From Hyphomicrobiales bacterium (GTDB taxonomy: Bacteria; Pseudomonadota; Alphaproteobacteria; Rhizobiales; Aestuariivirgaceae), in NCBI GenBank assembly GCA_023266715.1, contig JAHFPK010000002.1, positions 1-49,630 of the forward strand: a stretch of DNA of 49,630 nt, in the 5' to 3' direction. The notes beneath the pieces were generated by a model. The model did not search any database. It saw only the letters and a list, made by a program, of their open reading frames with translations, and was not told the DNA's origin. Position numbers and translations under genes: made by a program. Positions 19,155 through 28,352 of this stretch are shown piece by piece (within the stretch, counting starts at the first letter, position 1; every line of letters begins with the position of its first letter).

Positions 19155-19625
19155 ATCGAGGAAAGGCTTGGTGCGCAAGAATTTCCCGCGCACGCTTTCG
19201 AAATCAAGCATCGAATTTTCGAGCCGTCTGGCCAAGACCCTGAATACGCTCTGGCCAAATTCCGGATATTCACTTGCAACGCGCAGGAAAAGCGCGTGAT
19301 CTAATCTGGCCGTGGAAACAGAACCCAGAGCCAAGGCCGTTATGGCATAGGTCGACTTTCCAATCATCGCGACCTCGCCGAGAAGGGCGCCGGGTTCCGC
19401 CTTGGCAATGGATTGGTTTTGCGAGCCCAACGACTGCTGGATATCGGCATATCCGCTTAGCAGGAGAAAGGCTGATTTCGCTTTTTTTCCCTGGGAGATA
19501 ATTATTTCTCCAGAGACAAAGTGCTGGCGCTCGGAAGCAAAGGCGAGGAGCTGCAAATGCACAGGCTCACACTCGGCAAAAATCGGAATTTGCCGCAACG
19601 TTTCCGCATCTGCCCGGACACTCAT
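19149..19625 (-). CDS. cyclic nucleotide-binding-domain-like protein with altered phosphate-binding cassette
   Basis: A single 158-residue cNMP-binding beta-roll without DNA-binding domain. Residues 10-30 give the helix RQIPIFAECEPVHLQLLAF, then the barrel with SGEIIISQGKKAKSAFLLLSG. In the phosphate-binding cassette, GE (83-84) is kept but the expected Pro-Arg-Ala reads Thr92-Tyr93-Ala94, so the arginine that contacts the cyclic phosphate is missing. It may bind another ligand or none. It is followed leftward by xthA (convergent) and preceded by the response regulator in the same direction with 87 bp between; the same pairing occurs in Brucella next to otpR. Confidence 0.85.
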   Translation of the reverse strand: MSVRADAETLRQIPIFAECEPVHLQLLAFASERQHFVSGEIIISQGKKAKSAFLLLSGYADIQQSLGSQNQSIAKAEPGALLGEVAMIGKSTYAITALALGSVSTARLDHALFLRVASEYPEFGQSVFRVLARRLENSMLDFESVRGKFLRTKPFLDL

Positions 19626-19712
19626 CGCACAAGCCCTACGCGAGCCCTAGAGAGCATGATTCCCCCAACTATCCCGTTGCCCGACCCATACAACGATGGA
19701 TAGGCCATAAGA

Positions 19713-20405
19713 TCAAGGGACGAGCTTATAACCACCGCCCTCAGTGACTAATATTTCCGCTTGGCTTGGATCACGCTCTATTTTTTGGCGCAGGCGGTAG
19801 ATGTGGGTTTCGAGTGTATGGGTCGTAACCCCGGCATTGTAGCCCCAGACATCGTGCAGCAATACATCACGGCCAACGATCTGTTCGCCGGAACGATACA
19901 GAAATTTGATAATGGCCGTTTCCTTTTCCGTAAGGCGCACCTTCTTGTTGTCATCCCTGATCAGGATTTTGGATGCTGGCTTGAAGGTATAGGGGCCGAC
20001 CTTGAACGTGGCATCTTCACTGTGCTCGTGCTGACGCAAATGGGCCCTGATACGCGCGAGTAGGACGCCAAATCGAAATGGCTTGGTAATATAGTCGTTG
20101 GCTCCTGAATCAAGCCCCAGGATAGTGTCGGAATCCGAGCTCTGGCCGGTCAGCATGATTACCGGCCCCTTGTAGCCATTGCGCCGCATCAGTTTGCAGG
20201 CTTCACGGCCGTCCATGTCCGGCAAGTTCACATCGAGGATCACCATATCCGCATGATCGGCCTTGACAGCCTTGACACCGGCCGTTGCGGTGGCAACATC
20301 CGTTACAATGTATTCCTCATGCAGGGAAAACTGGTCCCTCAGCGTCTCTCGCAGAGTATCGTCATCGTCAACGATGAGAATCTTTTTGGTGGTCGTCATT
20401 GCCAT
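19713..20405 (-). CDS. OmpR-type response regulator, CenR/OtpR-like
   Basis: Two-domain transcription factor, about 230 aa. The receiver has the acidic cluster IVDDDD (residues 11-16), phospho-acceptor Asp58 in MVILDVNLPDMDG, switch Thr86 and Lys108 in YITKPF. The C-terminal winged helix carries LTEKETAIIKFL and TLETHIYRLRQKI. Neighbourhood with xthA and a cNMP-domain gene, and the sequence flavour, recall the essential envelope regulator CenR (OtpR in Brucella); this identification is inference. Start is ATG 20405 or 20399; the longer frame to 20474 has no family match. An L,D-transpeptidase gene diverges 80 bp away and may be a target. Confidence 0.9.
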   Translation of the reverse strand: MAMTTTKKILIVDDDDTLRETLRDQFSLHEEYIVTDVATATAGVKAVKADHADMVILDVNLPDMDGREACKLMRRNGYKGPVIMLTGQSSDSDTILGLDSGANDYITKPFRFGVLLARIRAHLRQHEHSEDATFKVGPYTFKPASKILIRDDNKKVRLTEKETAIIKFLYRSGEQIVGRDVLLHDVWGYNAGVTTHTLETHIYRLRQKIERDPSQAEILVTEGGGYKLVP

Positions 20406-20485
20406 TCTTTCGCTAATTATGGAACATTGGATAGTTCTAGAGTGATCAATGGCCTTTTGATAGCCCGGGGGCAAGACAACAGACC

Positions 20486-21049
20486 GTGAGGAAAACAGTC
20501 ACATATCTTCACGTTCGCGCGATCAGTGCGTGTGCAACCAGAGGAGTCTTGACCTGTGGCCCACTTTCACTGCCCTGCGCCTTGGGGAGATCGGGGAGGA
20601 ATTTCCTAAAAAAGGAAGGCGACGGTGGAAGCCCGGTCGGGATTTGGTCCCTGCGGCAAATTTACTATCGGGATGACCACATTGTTCGCCCCCTGTCGAA
20701 AATACCCGCTTCACCGATCAGGAAGGGCTGGGGCTGGTGCGAGACGGTTGGCGACAGGAATTATAATCGTAGAGTTAACTTGCCCTATGCCACCGCCCAT
20801 GAGGAGCTTAAGCGCCCTGATGAGCTTTATGATGTAATCGTAGAGACCAGCCACAATCGAAGGCCTCGCATCCAGGGCCGCGGAAGCGCCATCTTCTTTC
20901 ATATCGCGCGGAAGAATTTTGCGCCAACAGCGGGCTGCATCGCAGTAGCGCTGAAGGATATGCAGAAGGTACTGCGTTACTGCTCAACCGGGACGCGCCT
21001 TGTGATTTGGCCACCTAATGGGGCCGCCCCTCACGCATTCCGAAAATAG
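20486..21049 (+). CDS. L,D-transpeptidase (YkuD) family protein
   Basis: A 187-residue YkuD-domain protein that would cross-link or modify peptidoglycan. Catalytic His139 in FFHIARK and Cys151 in PTAGCIAVA are present; the Ser/Thr-His-Gly-Cys of classic members is replaced by Thr-Ala-Gly-Cys, as in the proteobacterial subfamily that starts TRGVLTCGPLSLPCALGRSG. No signal peptide is obvious, which is common in annotated members of this subfamily but leaves export unexplained. It diverges from the response regulator and overlaps the YggS-type gene by 35 bp tail to tail. Confidence 0.88.
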   Translation: MRKTVTYLHVRAISACATRGVLTCGPLSLPCALGRSGRNFLKKEGDGGSPVGIWSLRQIYYRDDHIVRPLSKIPASPIRKGWGWCETVGDRNYNRRVNLPYATAHEELKRPDELYDVIVETSHNRRPRIQGRGSAIFFHIARKNFAPTAGCIAVALKDMQKVLRYCSTGTRLVIWPPNGAAPHAFRK

Positions 21050-21695
21050 CCGAGCCAACCCGCACATGGGTTGCACCATATTTGATTGCCGTCTCGAAAT
21101 CCCCGCTCATGCCCATGCTCAGATTCTTGAGACCATTGCGCTGAGCGATCTGCGCTAGAAACGCAAAGTGCTTTTCCGGTGCTTCATTGATTGGCGGAAT
21201 GCACATGAGGCCTGAAATGTGCAACCCATATTTATTTCGACACTCCTCTATAAAACTGTCGGCACTGGCAACGCTGACGCCAGCCTTTTGCTTTTCATCG
21301 CCAGTGTTGACCTGAATGAAAAGCTGAAGTTTTCGTGCTTGCTTCCCCATTTCCAAGGCAATGGCTTGTGCAATTCGTGGCCTGTCTATCGTATGAATGG
21401 CATCAAATAAATGGACGGCATCAGCAGCCTTGTTTGTTTGCAATGGACCGATCAAATAAAGTTGCAGTTGCGGTGTGGATGACCGCAAATCCGGCCACTT
21501 GCCCGCCGCTTCCTGGACCCGGTTTTCACCAAAGGCCATTTGCCCTGCTTTCAGGACCGGCAAGATATCTTCCGGACCAAAAGTCTTGCTGACCGCAATC
21601 AGCGTGATGTCAGCGGCATTGCGCCCCGCAGATCGGGCAGCCGTCTCGATTCGCCTGCGAACCTCCTGCAAAGCCCTGTGATGCGGTAAATTCAT
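21015..21695 (-). CDS. YggS/PROSC-type pyridoxal-phosphate homeostasis protein
   Basis: Fold-type III PLP-binding protein, 226 aa from ATG 21695. The PLP lysine sits in LIAVSKTFG (residue about 39). Other family marks are FGENRVQEA, HLIGPLQTNKA (here YLIGPLQTNK), GLMCIPP, the LSMGMSGDFETAI block and VRVGSAIFG. It buffers PLP and affects amino-acid metabolism. The open frame to 21761 adds 22 unrelated residues, so the later start is chosen. It diverges from leuS. Confidence 0.93.
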   Translation of the reverse strand: MNLPHHRALQEVRRRIETAARSAGRNAADITLIAVSKTFGPEDILPVLKAGQMAFGENRVQEAAGKWPDLRSSTPQLQLYLIGPLQTNKAADAVHLFDAIHTIDRPRIAQAIALEMGKQARKLQLFIQVNTGDEKQKAGVSVASADSFIEECRNKYGLHISGLMCIPPINEAPEKHFAFLAQIAQRNGLKNLSMGMSGDFETAIKYGATHVRVGSAIFGMREGRPH

Positions 21696-21789
21696 GATTT
21701 GCTTATGGCCAAGCTTGCAGGGCATTTCAAGGACTGGTAGTCCCTTGCCCTGTTGCCCCATGATTGAAGTTTGTTAGGGACCAAGCACT

Positions 21790-24390
21790 GTGACATCTGA
21801 AAGATATAATTCCCGCGAGGCCGAACCCCGTTGGCAGAAATTTTGGTCCGAGAAAAATTGTTTCGAGGCAAAGGAGGACGTTTCAAGGCCCAAGTATTAC
21901 GTTCTGGAAATGTTTCCCTATCCCTCCGGGCGTATTCACATGGGCCATGTGCGCAATTACACGATGGGTGACGTCATTGCGCGGTTCAAGCGGGCCTGCG
22001 GTTTCAACGTGCTTCACCCTATGGGCTGGGACGCTTTCGGCATGCCCGCTGAAAACGCGGCAATCGAGCGCGGCGTGCATCCGAAATCCTGGACTTATGA
22101 AAATATTGCGGCCATGCGCGGCCAGCTTAAGTCGATGGGCCTGTCGCTGGATTGGAGCCGCGAAATTGCCACCTGCGATCCCTCCTACTACCGCCACGAA
22201 CAGGCCATGTTCATTGACTTTATGCAGGCTGGTTTGGTGGAACGCAAAGTCTCTCTCGTCAATTGGGACCCCGTAGACCAGACCGTACTGGCCAACGAGC
22301 AGGTAATTGACGGACGCGGCTGGCGCTCGGGTGCCGTGGTTGAAAAACGCGAACTCGCCCAATGGTTTTTGAAAATAACAGATTTCTCCGAAGAGCTTTT
22401 GCAGGCCTTGGACAGGCTCGAAAAATGGCCGGAGAAAGTGCGCCTCATGCAGCGCAACTGGATTGGCCGCTCCGAAGGCATGCGCTTCTCATTTGTTCTT
22501 GAGGACGAAAAGGGCAAAGAGCTGCCTGAAAAGTTGACGGTCTATACAACGCGTCACGACACGATTTTTGGCGCCAGCTTTTGTGCAATTTCTGTCGACC
22601 ATGAACTTGCCAAGCATTACGCGGTCAAAGACAAGGGACTGGCTGAATTTCGCCGCGAAGTCTCCGCCCTTGGAACCAGCGAAGAATCCATCGAACGCGC
22701 CGAGAAGAAGGGCTACCCGCTTGGCATCTATGCCCGCCATCCCTTTCTGCCCAAAACGAGACTGCCAGTCTATGCCGCAAACTTTGTTCTCATGGGCTAT
22801 GGCGAAGGCGCAATTTTTGGCTGCCCTGCCCATGATCAAAGGGACTTGGACTTCGCGCGAAAGTATGGCCTGCCGGTCATACCCGTCGTAGCGCCAAGAA
22901 ATACCAACGCAGCGTCATTTGAAATCGGCAACGAGGCTTATCTCGACAAGGATGGCACCGATTCTCAACTCATCAATTCCGAGTTCTTGAACGGCCTGCC
23001 GGTTCTTGAAGCAAAAGAAGAGGTAGCCAAACGCTTTGAGGCCGCAGGAATTGGCGAAAGAAAAGTAAATTTCCGCCTGCGCGATTGGGGCGTTTCGAGG
23101 CAAAGATACTGGGGCTGCCCGGTCCCTGTCATTCATTGCCCGGCCTGCAAAATTGTTCCTGTGCCTAAAGCAGATTTGCCCGTGACCCTGCCGGAAGATG
23201 TGACATTCGACAGACCGGGAAACCCGCTGGCCCATCATCCCACGTGGAAACATGTGAAGTGCCCGAAATGTGGAGCAAATGCCACGCGCGAAACCGACAC
23301 ATTCGATACGTTTATCGATTCATCCTGGTATTACGCCCGCTTCTGCTCACCAAAAGCAGACGTACCGGTTGCGGCCGACGCAGCCCGCTATTGGATGCCG
23401 GTGGACCAGTACATTGGCGGCGTCGAGCACGCCATCCTGCACCTTCTCTATTCACGCTTTTTTGCCCGTGCCATGGGCAAGACCCATCACCTCAACTGGG
23501 ACGAACCCTTCGCCAGCCTGTTTACCCAGGGCATGGTTGTCCATGAAACTTTCAAAGCCGAAAGCGGAGAATGGGTATTTCCCGCTGATGCCACCTTGCG
23601 CGATGGAAAATGGTTCCATGCCAAGACGGGGGAGGCTTTGACCATTGGCGGCATTGAGAAGATGTCGAAATCCAAGCGTAATGTGGTTGATCCCGAATCA
23701 ATCATAGAAAGTTATGGAGCCGACACGGCGCGCTGGTTCATGTTGTCTGATTCGCCGCCCGAGCGCGATATTGAATGGACCGAAGCTGGCGCAGAGGGGG
23801 CCTGGAAATTCACTCAAAGACTTTGGCGCATTCTGGGAGACGCAAGCACTCGCGATGCAACCGTCTTCACCGGCGAATTTGGCCCGGCAGCATTGGATCT
23901 GCGCCGCATCGCCCATCGAACTCTTGCTGCCGTGACCGATGACCTATCCTCGCTCCGTTTCAATCGGGCAATTGCGCGTATTTACGAACTTTCAAATGCC
24001 TTGAGCACAACCTTGGCAATTGCCAGTCCAACTCCGGATTTGGGCCATGCAATTCGTGAAGCCAGCAATTTTCTGGTTCTGATGTTTGCGCCCATGATGC
24101 CGCATTTGGCCGAGGAGTGTTGGAAGCTGTTGGGACATAGGCAGCCCGTTGTGGAAACGCCTTGGCCCACGCCTATTTCTGCTCTGATTGTGGATGATGA
24201 AGTAACAATTGCCGTTCAGGTCAATGGCAAGCGGCGCGATGAAATCAGGTTGCGGAAGGGACTAGGGAAAGATCTTGTCGAGGCGGCCGTCATGAAACTC
24301 GAAGGTGTGAAGCGCGCCCTTGACGGGAAGCCCGTGGTAAAGTTCATTGTCGTTCCTGACCGTATTGTGAATATTGTAATAAGCGGATAA
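21790..24390 (+). CDS. leuS: leucyl-tRNA synthetase
   Basis: Class I synthetase that charges tRNA-Leu, 866 aa, full length. HIGH motif appears as HMGH (50-53) within [15 protein letters not shown], the CP1 editing domain includes [12 protein letters not shown], and the KMSKS loop is present at 624-628 ([12 protein letters not shown]). Zinc-like CPxC clusters lie at about 452-455 and 495-498. Start is GTG 21790. It leads the conserved leuS-lptE-holA operon. Confidence 0.98.
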   Translation: MTSERYNSREAEPRWQKFWSEKNCFEAKEDVSRPKYYVLEMFPYPSGRIHMGHVRNYTMGDVIARFKRACGFNVLHPMGWDAFGMPAENAAIERGVHPKSWTYENIAAMRGQLKSMGLSLDWSREIATCDPSYYRHEQAMFIDFMQAGLVERKVSLVNWDPVDQTVLANEQVIDGRGWRSGAVVEKRELAQWFLKITDFSEELLQALDRLEKWPEKVRLMQRNWIGRSEGMRFSFVLEDEKGKELPEKLTVYTTRHDTIFGASFCAISVDHELAKHYAVKDKGLAEFRREVSALGTSEESIERAEKKGYPLGIYARHPFLPKTRLPVYAANFVLMGYGEGAIFGCPAHDQRDLDFARKYGLPVIPVVAPRNTNAASFEIGNEAYLDKDGTDSQLINSEFLNGLPVLEAKEEVAKRFEAAGIGERKVNFRLRDWGVSRQRYWGCPVPVIHCPACKIVPVPKADLPVTLPEDVTFDRPGNPLAHHPTWKHVKCPKCGANATRETDTFDTFIDSSWYYARFCSPKADVPVAADAARYWMPVDQYIGGVEHAILHLLYSRFFARAMGKTHHLNWDEPFASLFTQGMVVHETFKAESGEWVFPADATLRDGKWFHAKTGEALTIGGIEKMSKSKRNVVDPESIIESYGADTARWFMLSDSPPERDIEWTEAGAEGAWKFTQRLWRILGDASTRDATVFTGEFGPAALDLRRIAHRTLAAVTDDLSSLRFNRAIARIYELSNALSTTLAIASPTPDLGHAIREASNFLVLMFAPMMPHLAEECWKLLGHRQPVVETPWPTPISALIVDDEVTIAVQVNGKRRDEIRLRKGLGKDLVEAAVMKLEGVKRALDGKPVVKFIVVPDRIVNIVISG

Positions 24391-24394
24391 GAGA

Positions 24395-24901
24395 TTGCGG
24401 GTGAAAAACGTCATCTATTTCCTTGTCGTTTTGCTCAGTCTCACTGGCTGTGGCTATAAACCGCTTTATTCGTCAGGCAGCGATGGCCGCGGCGTTGTTG
24501 CTTCGCTATCCTCAATAGCAATCCTGGAGCCTGATAGCAGGGCGGGCCAGCTTGTGAGAAACAGTCTGCTTTCGTCCATGCGGCCCGCCGGCACCGCCCA
24601 GGAAAACCTCTATAAGCTTGTCCTGAAATCTCAGGTGGCAAAGTCATCGCTGGTTGATGAGACTCTTCCTGGCATTAAGCGCGTAAGAATGCGTTTAACG
24701 GTATCATATCAGTTGCTTGAGGCAGGCTCCGGTTCCGAAGTAAATTCAGGAAAAACATTTTCCGCCGTGTCCTATGATGTTATTCGCGAACCCATTGCCG
24801 ACTTGCAGGCCGAATCAAATGCCATGGACCGGGCTGCCCGAGAAGTTGCCGCGGATATTCATACGCGCCTTGCAGCCTATATGGCGGGTCGCGGAAGCTA
24901 A
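24395..24901 (+). CDS. lptE: LptE-like LPS-assembly lipoprotein
   Basis: 168-residue outer-membrane lipoprotein that plugs LptD during lipopolysaccharide export. The signal peptide ends in the lipobox LTGC, with mature CGYKPLYSS, the hallmark start of LptE. Beta-rich middle (RMRLTVSYQLLEAG) and a C-terminal helix (AAREVAADIHTRLAAY) fit the family. Start is TTG 24395 or GTG 24401. The position between leuS and holA is the standard one and strongly supports the call. Confidence 0.92.
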   Translation: MRVKNVIYFLVVLLSLTGCGYKPLYSSGSDGRGVVASLSSIAILEPDSRAGQLVRNSLLSSMRPAGTAQENLYKLVLKSQVAKSSLVDETLPGIKRVRMRLTVSYQLLEAGSGSEVNSGKTFSAVSYDVIREPIADLQAESNAMDRAAREVAADIHTRLAAYMAGRGS

Positions 24902-24927
24902 TAAACCCGCCAAAAAAGGTCGATAAG

Positions 24928-25968
24928 ATGGCGATCATGAAGGCGGCGGAACTGATCAGTCACCTTTCAAATCCAAAGAAAGCTCCAGGCGCCGTTCTGA
25001 TTCATGGTGCTGACCGCAGTGCTGTCTATGAAGTTTGTCAGCGTGTCGTAAAGAAAATAACAGTTTCAAGTGATGAAACACTGAATGTGTCCCGCTTGAC
25101 GGAAGCCCAAGTCGTCAGTTCGCCGGGGCGCCTTTTCGAGGAGTTTTCATCCATATCTATGTTTGGAGGAAATCGCGTCATTTGGATATCGGGTGCCGGA
25201 GATGCTCTGACGAAACTAATTGAGCCCATCCTCTCCAGTGAAGCCCCTGGGAATCTGATTTTGATTGATACCGAGGCTTTATCAAAAAACTCACGCCTGC
25301 GTAAATTATTTGAAGCGAATTCGCGTGCCGCCAGTGTGGCGCTTTATGAGGAATCGCCGCATGAATTGCGGCTCCGGCTTGAACGCCTGATCAAGGCATC
25401 TGGATTGGAAATCGAAGAAGAAGCCATGCAGCGGCTTTTGGAATTTATGTCCTTTGAGCGTGCCGTTGCCGACAGTGAAACGCTTAAGCTCATCACCTAT
25501 TGCCATGGACAGGGCACAATAACTGTTGAAGATGTTCAGGCGATCTGCGGCGATACCTCCGACGCTTCAATGGATGATTTGGTGGATGCGGTTTTTGAAG
25601 GCAACTTGGATGACGTGGACCGTTACGTGATGTCGGTTGGTGCTTCTGCGAGCGCAGGTCGCGGAACTCTCAGCATGGTGTTGCAGCACATTGTAAAGCT
25701 TCAGGGAATGGCAACGCAAATCATCCAGGGCTCGTCCATTGACAGCGTGGTACATGCACCCCGCTTTGGAATCTTTTTCAAACGGCGCGCTTCCCTATCC
25801 CTGCAGCTAAGGATGTGGGATATCGACTCGCTCTTGAATGCCGAAGAAAAAATTTGCGCCGCAGTTTTGCTGACACGTCAACATCCCGATCTTGATGGCG
25901 CGATTATAAGTCGCACCCTTCTGGGATTAAGCCGTAGCGCACGGCTCAGGGATGCAAGAAATAACTGA
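24928..25968 (+). CDS. holA: DNA polymerase III delta subunit
   Basis: Clamp-loader subunit that opens the beta sliding clamp, 346 aa. Visible family parts are VLIHGADRSAVYEVCQRV near the N-terminus, FGGNRVIWISGAG and the C-terminal HIVKLQGMATQI / RTLLGLSRSARLRD helices. It ends 4 bp before the parB stop on the other strand. It closes the leuS-lptE-holA operon. Confidence 0.94.
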   Translation: MAIMKAAELISHLSNPKKAPGAVLIHGADRSAVYEVCQRVVKKITVSSDETLNVSRLTEAQVVSSPGRLFEEFSSISMFGGNRVIWISGAGDALTKLIEPILSSEAPGNLILIDTEALSKNSRLRKLFEANSRAASVALYEESPHELRLRLERLIKASGLEIEEEAMQRLLEFMSFERAVADSETLKLITYCHGQGTITVEDVQAICGDTSDASMDDLVDAVFEGNLDDVDRYVMSVGASASAGRGTLSMVLQHIVKLQGMATQIIQGSSIDSVVHAPRFGIFFKRRASLSLQLRMWDIDSLLNAEEKICAAVLLTRQHPDLDGAIISRTLLGLSRSARLRDARNN

Positions 25969-25972
25969 TTAG

Positions 25973-26836
25973 TTATTTTTTGCGTGTGAGCCTATGCGTA
26001 ATGCCGTCAAGCTGGTCAAGCGTCTTGTATTTGATCAGGAGTGTTCCGCCTTCCCGTCCCTGCGTTTTGATTTCAACCCGAAGGCCTATGGTCTCTGATA
26101 TTTGTTTTTCCAGGGCACGGATGTCGGCATTCTTTTCCGCCTTAGCCTTGCGGGAAGAAGTCGCAGAGTTGCTTCGCGTAAGCGTCTCCGCCTCGCGGAC
26201 CGAAAGGCCAAGGCTGATAATCTTGTTCGCAAGGTCGGCAGGCGAATCAGTGGCAACCAGCGTTCTGGCATGACCCGCAGTCAGTTTTCCCTCTTCTATA
26301 TAGGCGCGGACCGAATCCGGCAGCGTGAGCAGACGTAAGGTATTGGCAATGTGGCTGCGGCTTTTCCCAACCGAGTCAGCAAGTTGCTGCTGTGTATAAG
26401 AGAATTGCTCGAGCAGTTGCCCATAAGCCCGCGCTTCTTCGAGAGGATTCAAATCAGAGCGCTGGATATTTTCAATGAGCGCTATTTCAAGCGTTTCACC
26501 GTCGCTGAGTTCACGGATGAGAACTGGCAATTCATGAAGGCCCGCCCGTTGTGACGCCCTCCAGCGGCGCTCACCGGCAACGATTTCATATTCGCCATCC
26601 GAACGTTGGCGAACCACAATCGGTTGCAGCAATCCCTTTTCACGAATGGATTTTGAAAGATCCTCGAGTTCCTCCTCGCCGAATTGCTTGCGTGGATTAT
26701 TTGGATTGGAATGGAGCAACTCTATAGGAAGATGGCGCAGGCCTCGGAATTCTTCCGGAGAGGCCGCTTCGATGACATCATCGCCGATAAGTGCGGCAAG
26801 GCCTCGACCCAACCTGCGTTTTTGTGCCTGCATCAT
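25973..26836 (-). CDS. parB: chromosome partition protein ParB
   Basis: CTP-dependent sliding clamp that loads at parS, 287 aa. The CTP-binding box GERRWRAS (residues about 107-114), NPRKQF near 45, the ENIQRSDLNPLEEA segment, and the helix-turn-helix QQQLADSVGKSRSHIANTLRLL are present, with a C-terminal dimer domain. It follows parA by 72 bp in the same direction. Two parS-like sites are 1.5-3.5 kb upstream. Confidence 0.97.
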   Translation of the reverse strand: MMQAQKRRLGRGLAALIGDDVIEAASPEEFRGLRHLPIELLHSNPNNPRKQFGEEELEDLSKSIREKGLLQPIVVRQRSDGEYEIVAGERRWRASQRAGLHELPVLIRELSDGETLEIALIENIQRSDLNPLEEARAYGQLLEQFSYTQQQLADSVGKSRSHIANTLRLLTLPDSVRAYIEEGKLTAGHARTLVATDSPADLANKIISLGLSVREAETLTRSNSATSSRKAKAEKNADIRALEKQISETIGLRVEIKTQGREGGTLLIKYKTLDQLDGITHRLTRKK

Positions 26837-26908
26837 CGTTTTTTGCCCCTAAATACTGGATGGACTACAGTGGTCCATAAAATCCCGATTGTTCCGGAAG
26901 TGAATCGG

Positions 26909-27736
26909 TCAAGCCGCCCGAAGTTCACGCTCGCGGCGAATGACTTCCGATGCAAGTTTAATGTAGGCCTGGGATCCCGAACAGATGTTATCGTAAAGTA
27001 GGACTGGCTTGCCATAGGAAGGGGCCTCGGAAACTCTGACGTTGCGCGGTATGACTGTTTGGTAAACCTTGTCGCCAAGCACACTGCGAACGTCCTGTGC
27101 AACCTGGTCGGAAAGGCTGTTTCGCCGATCAAACATGGTAAGAACAACACCCTGAATGGTTAATTTTGGGTTAAGAGTTGTCCTGACCCGCTCCACTGTT
27201 TTCAAAAGCTGGCTGAGCCCTTCCAGGGCGAAAAATTCACATTGCAGGGGTACCAGTATGGCGTCTGCCGCCGAAAGTGAGTTGATGGTCAAAAGATTGA
27301 GGGAGGGAGGGCAATCAACCAGGATGTAGCTGTAACTGCGAGCCTTGTTTTGCTGCCGCGAGAGGCGCCCGATGGCATCGGCCAGCCGGTAGGCCTTGCG
27401 GTCAAAATCGGCCAATTCAAGTTCCGCGCCCAAAAGGTCAATGGTTGAAGGAACACAGTGCAGCCTTGGAATTCCTGAATCGACGATAACCTGGTCCAGT
27501 TCCGCCTCTCCAATGAGCACATGGTAGGAGGATTTTTGTTTGGGTCCGCGTACGATCCCTAGCCCGGTACTGGCATTGCCCTGGGGGTCGAGATCAACGA
27601 TAAGGACGGTCTCCCCAACTGCGGCAAGGGCCGTTCCCAGATTGATCGCCGTCGTCGTTTTACCTACCCCGCCCTTTTGATTGGCAATTGCAAGGATGCG
27701 GGGGCTGAAGGACTGAGTCTGCTTAAACACGGGCAA
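26909..27736 (-). CDS. parA: chromosome partition ATPase ParA
   Basis: Deviant Walker ATPase that moves ParB-parS complexes, 275 aa. The signature KGGVGKTTT is at residues 21-29, Walker A' DLDPQGNAS near 46 and Walker B VDCPPSLNLLT near 140. Start overlaps the rsmG 3' end by 14 bp, indicating translational coupling. A perfect TTAA-N7-TTAA lies inside the gene at 27160-27174, probably by chance. Confidence 0.97.
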   Translation of the reverse strand: MPVFKQTQSFSPRILAIANQKGGVGKTTTAINLGTALAAVGETVLIVDLDPQGNASTGLGIVRGPKQKSSYHVLIGEAELDQVIVDSGIPRLHCVPSTIDLLGAELELADFDRKAYRLADAIGRLSRQQNKARSYSYILVDCPPSLNLLTINSLSAADAILVPLQCEFFALEGLSQLLKTVERVRTTLNPKLTIQGVVLTMFDRRNSLSDQVAQDVRSVLGDKVYQTVIPRNVRVSEAPSYGKPVLLYDNICSGSQAYIKLASEVIRRERELRAA

Positions 27737-28349
27737 TCTCCTTTACCTCAAGAATGATACCGTCCGAATCGGTCATACTTGCATGCCTATTGATTGCACC
27801 CATTTTCCAGAATTTGGTAGCCTCGATCATTTCCCTGTCCACACCTTGTCCCTTGTGAAACAGACCAATGGCCCCCCGCTTCAGCAAGGGCTCGGCCCAG
27901 AAGAGCAACTTCTCAAGGGGTGCCAGCGCCCTGGCTGTCACATACTGCGGTATTTTTTCCGGCAAATGATCCTCAAGAGTTTCCAGCCGAATTTGGCGAA
28001 CACTCGCGTTGGCCTTTGTCTGCCGGATGGCCTCCCGTAAAAAAGCAACTTTCTTACCGTTGCTCTCATATAATTCCGCGCGGAGATTGCCCCCCAATGC
28101 CAAGACTAGACCGGGTATCCCAGCCCCCGACCCTAGGTCGGCGATTGCTTCTGCTTTGCGCATGAGAGGTAGGAGCTGCAGGGAATCCAGAACATGGCGC
28201 CGCCAGATATCCTCGATTGTCGACGGCCCAATCAGATTAATTTTCGTTTGCCACGTGAGAAGCAGCTCGACATAGCTTTCAATTTTGATGAGTGATTCAC
28301 GTGAAACATTCAACCGCGCCAACACGTCATCAGCAATATACTGAACCAT
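27723..28349 (-). CDS. rsmG: 16S rRNA m7G methyltransferase
   Basis: SAM-dependent methyltransferase for G527 of 16S rRNA, 208 aa. SAM-binding DLGSGAGIPGLVLA is near residues 71-84 and the VTARALAPLEKLL segment near 138. It is cotranscribed with mnmG (3-bp gap) and parA (overlap). Codons 14-19 (N-V-S-R-E-S) coincide with a parS-like palindrome. Confidence 0.96.
   Translation of the reverse strand: MVQYIADDVLARLNVSRESLIKIESYVELLLTWQTKINLIGPSTIEDIWRRHVLDSLQLLPLMRKAEAIADLGSGAGIPGLVLALGGNLRAELYESNGKKVAFLREAIRQTKANASVRQIRLETLEDHLPEKIPQYVTARALAPLEKLLFWAEPLLKRGAIGLFHKGQGVDREMIEATKFWKMGAINRHASMTDSDGIILEVKEIARV
28293..28308. promoter_or_regulatory. parS-like site within the rsmG 5' coding region
   Basis: TGATTCACGTGAAACA matches the parS consensus TGTTTCACGTGAAACA at 15 of 16 bases. 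It overlaps rsmG codons 14-19 and is about 1.5 kb upstream of parB and 8.5 kb from the origin. Read on the coding strand it is TGTTTCACGTGAATCA. Confidence 0.8.
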
Positions 28350-28352
28350 TCA

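Noticed and set aside
27160-27174. Perfect TTAA-N7-TTAA inside parA
   Set aside because: It is in the middle of a coding region and one such match in the window is expected by chance.
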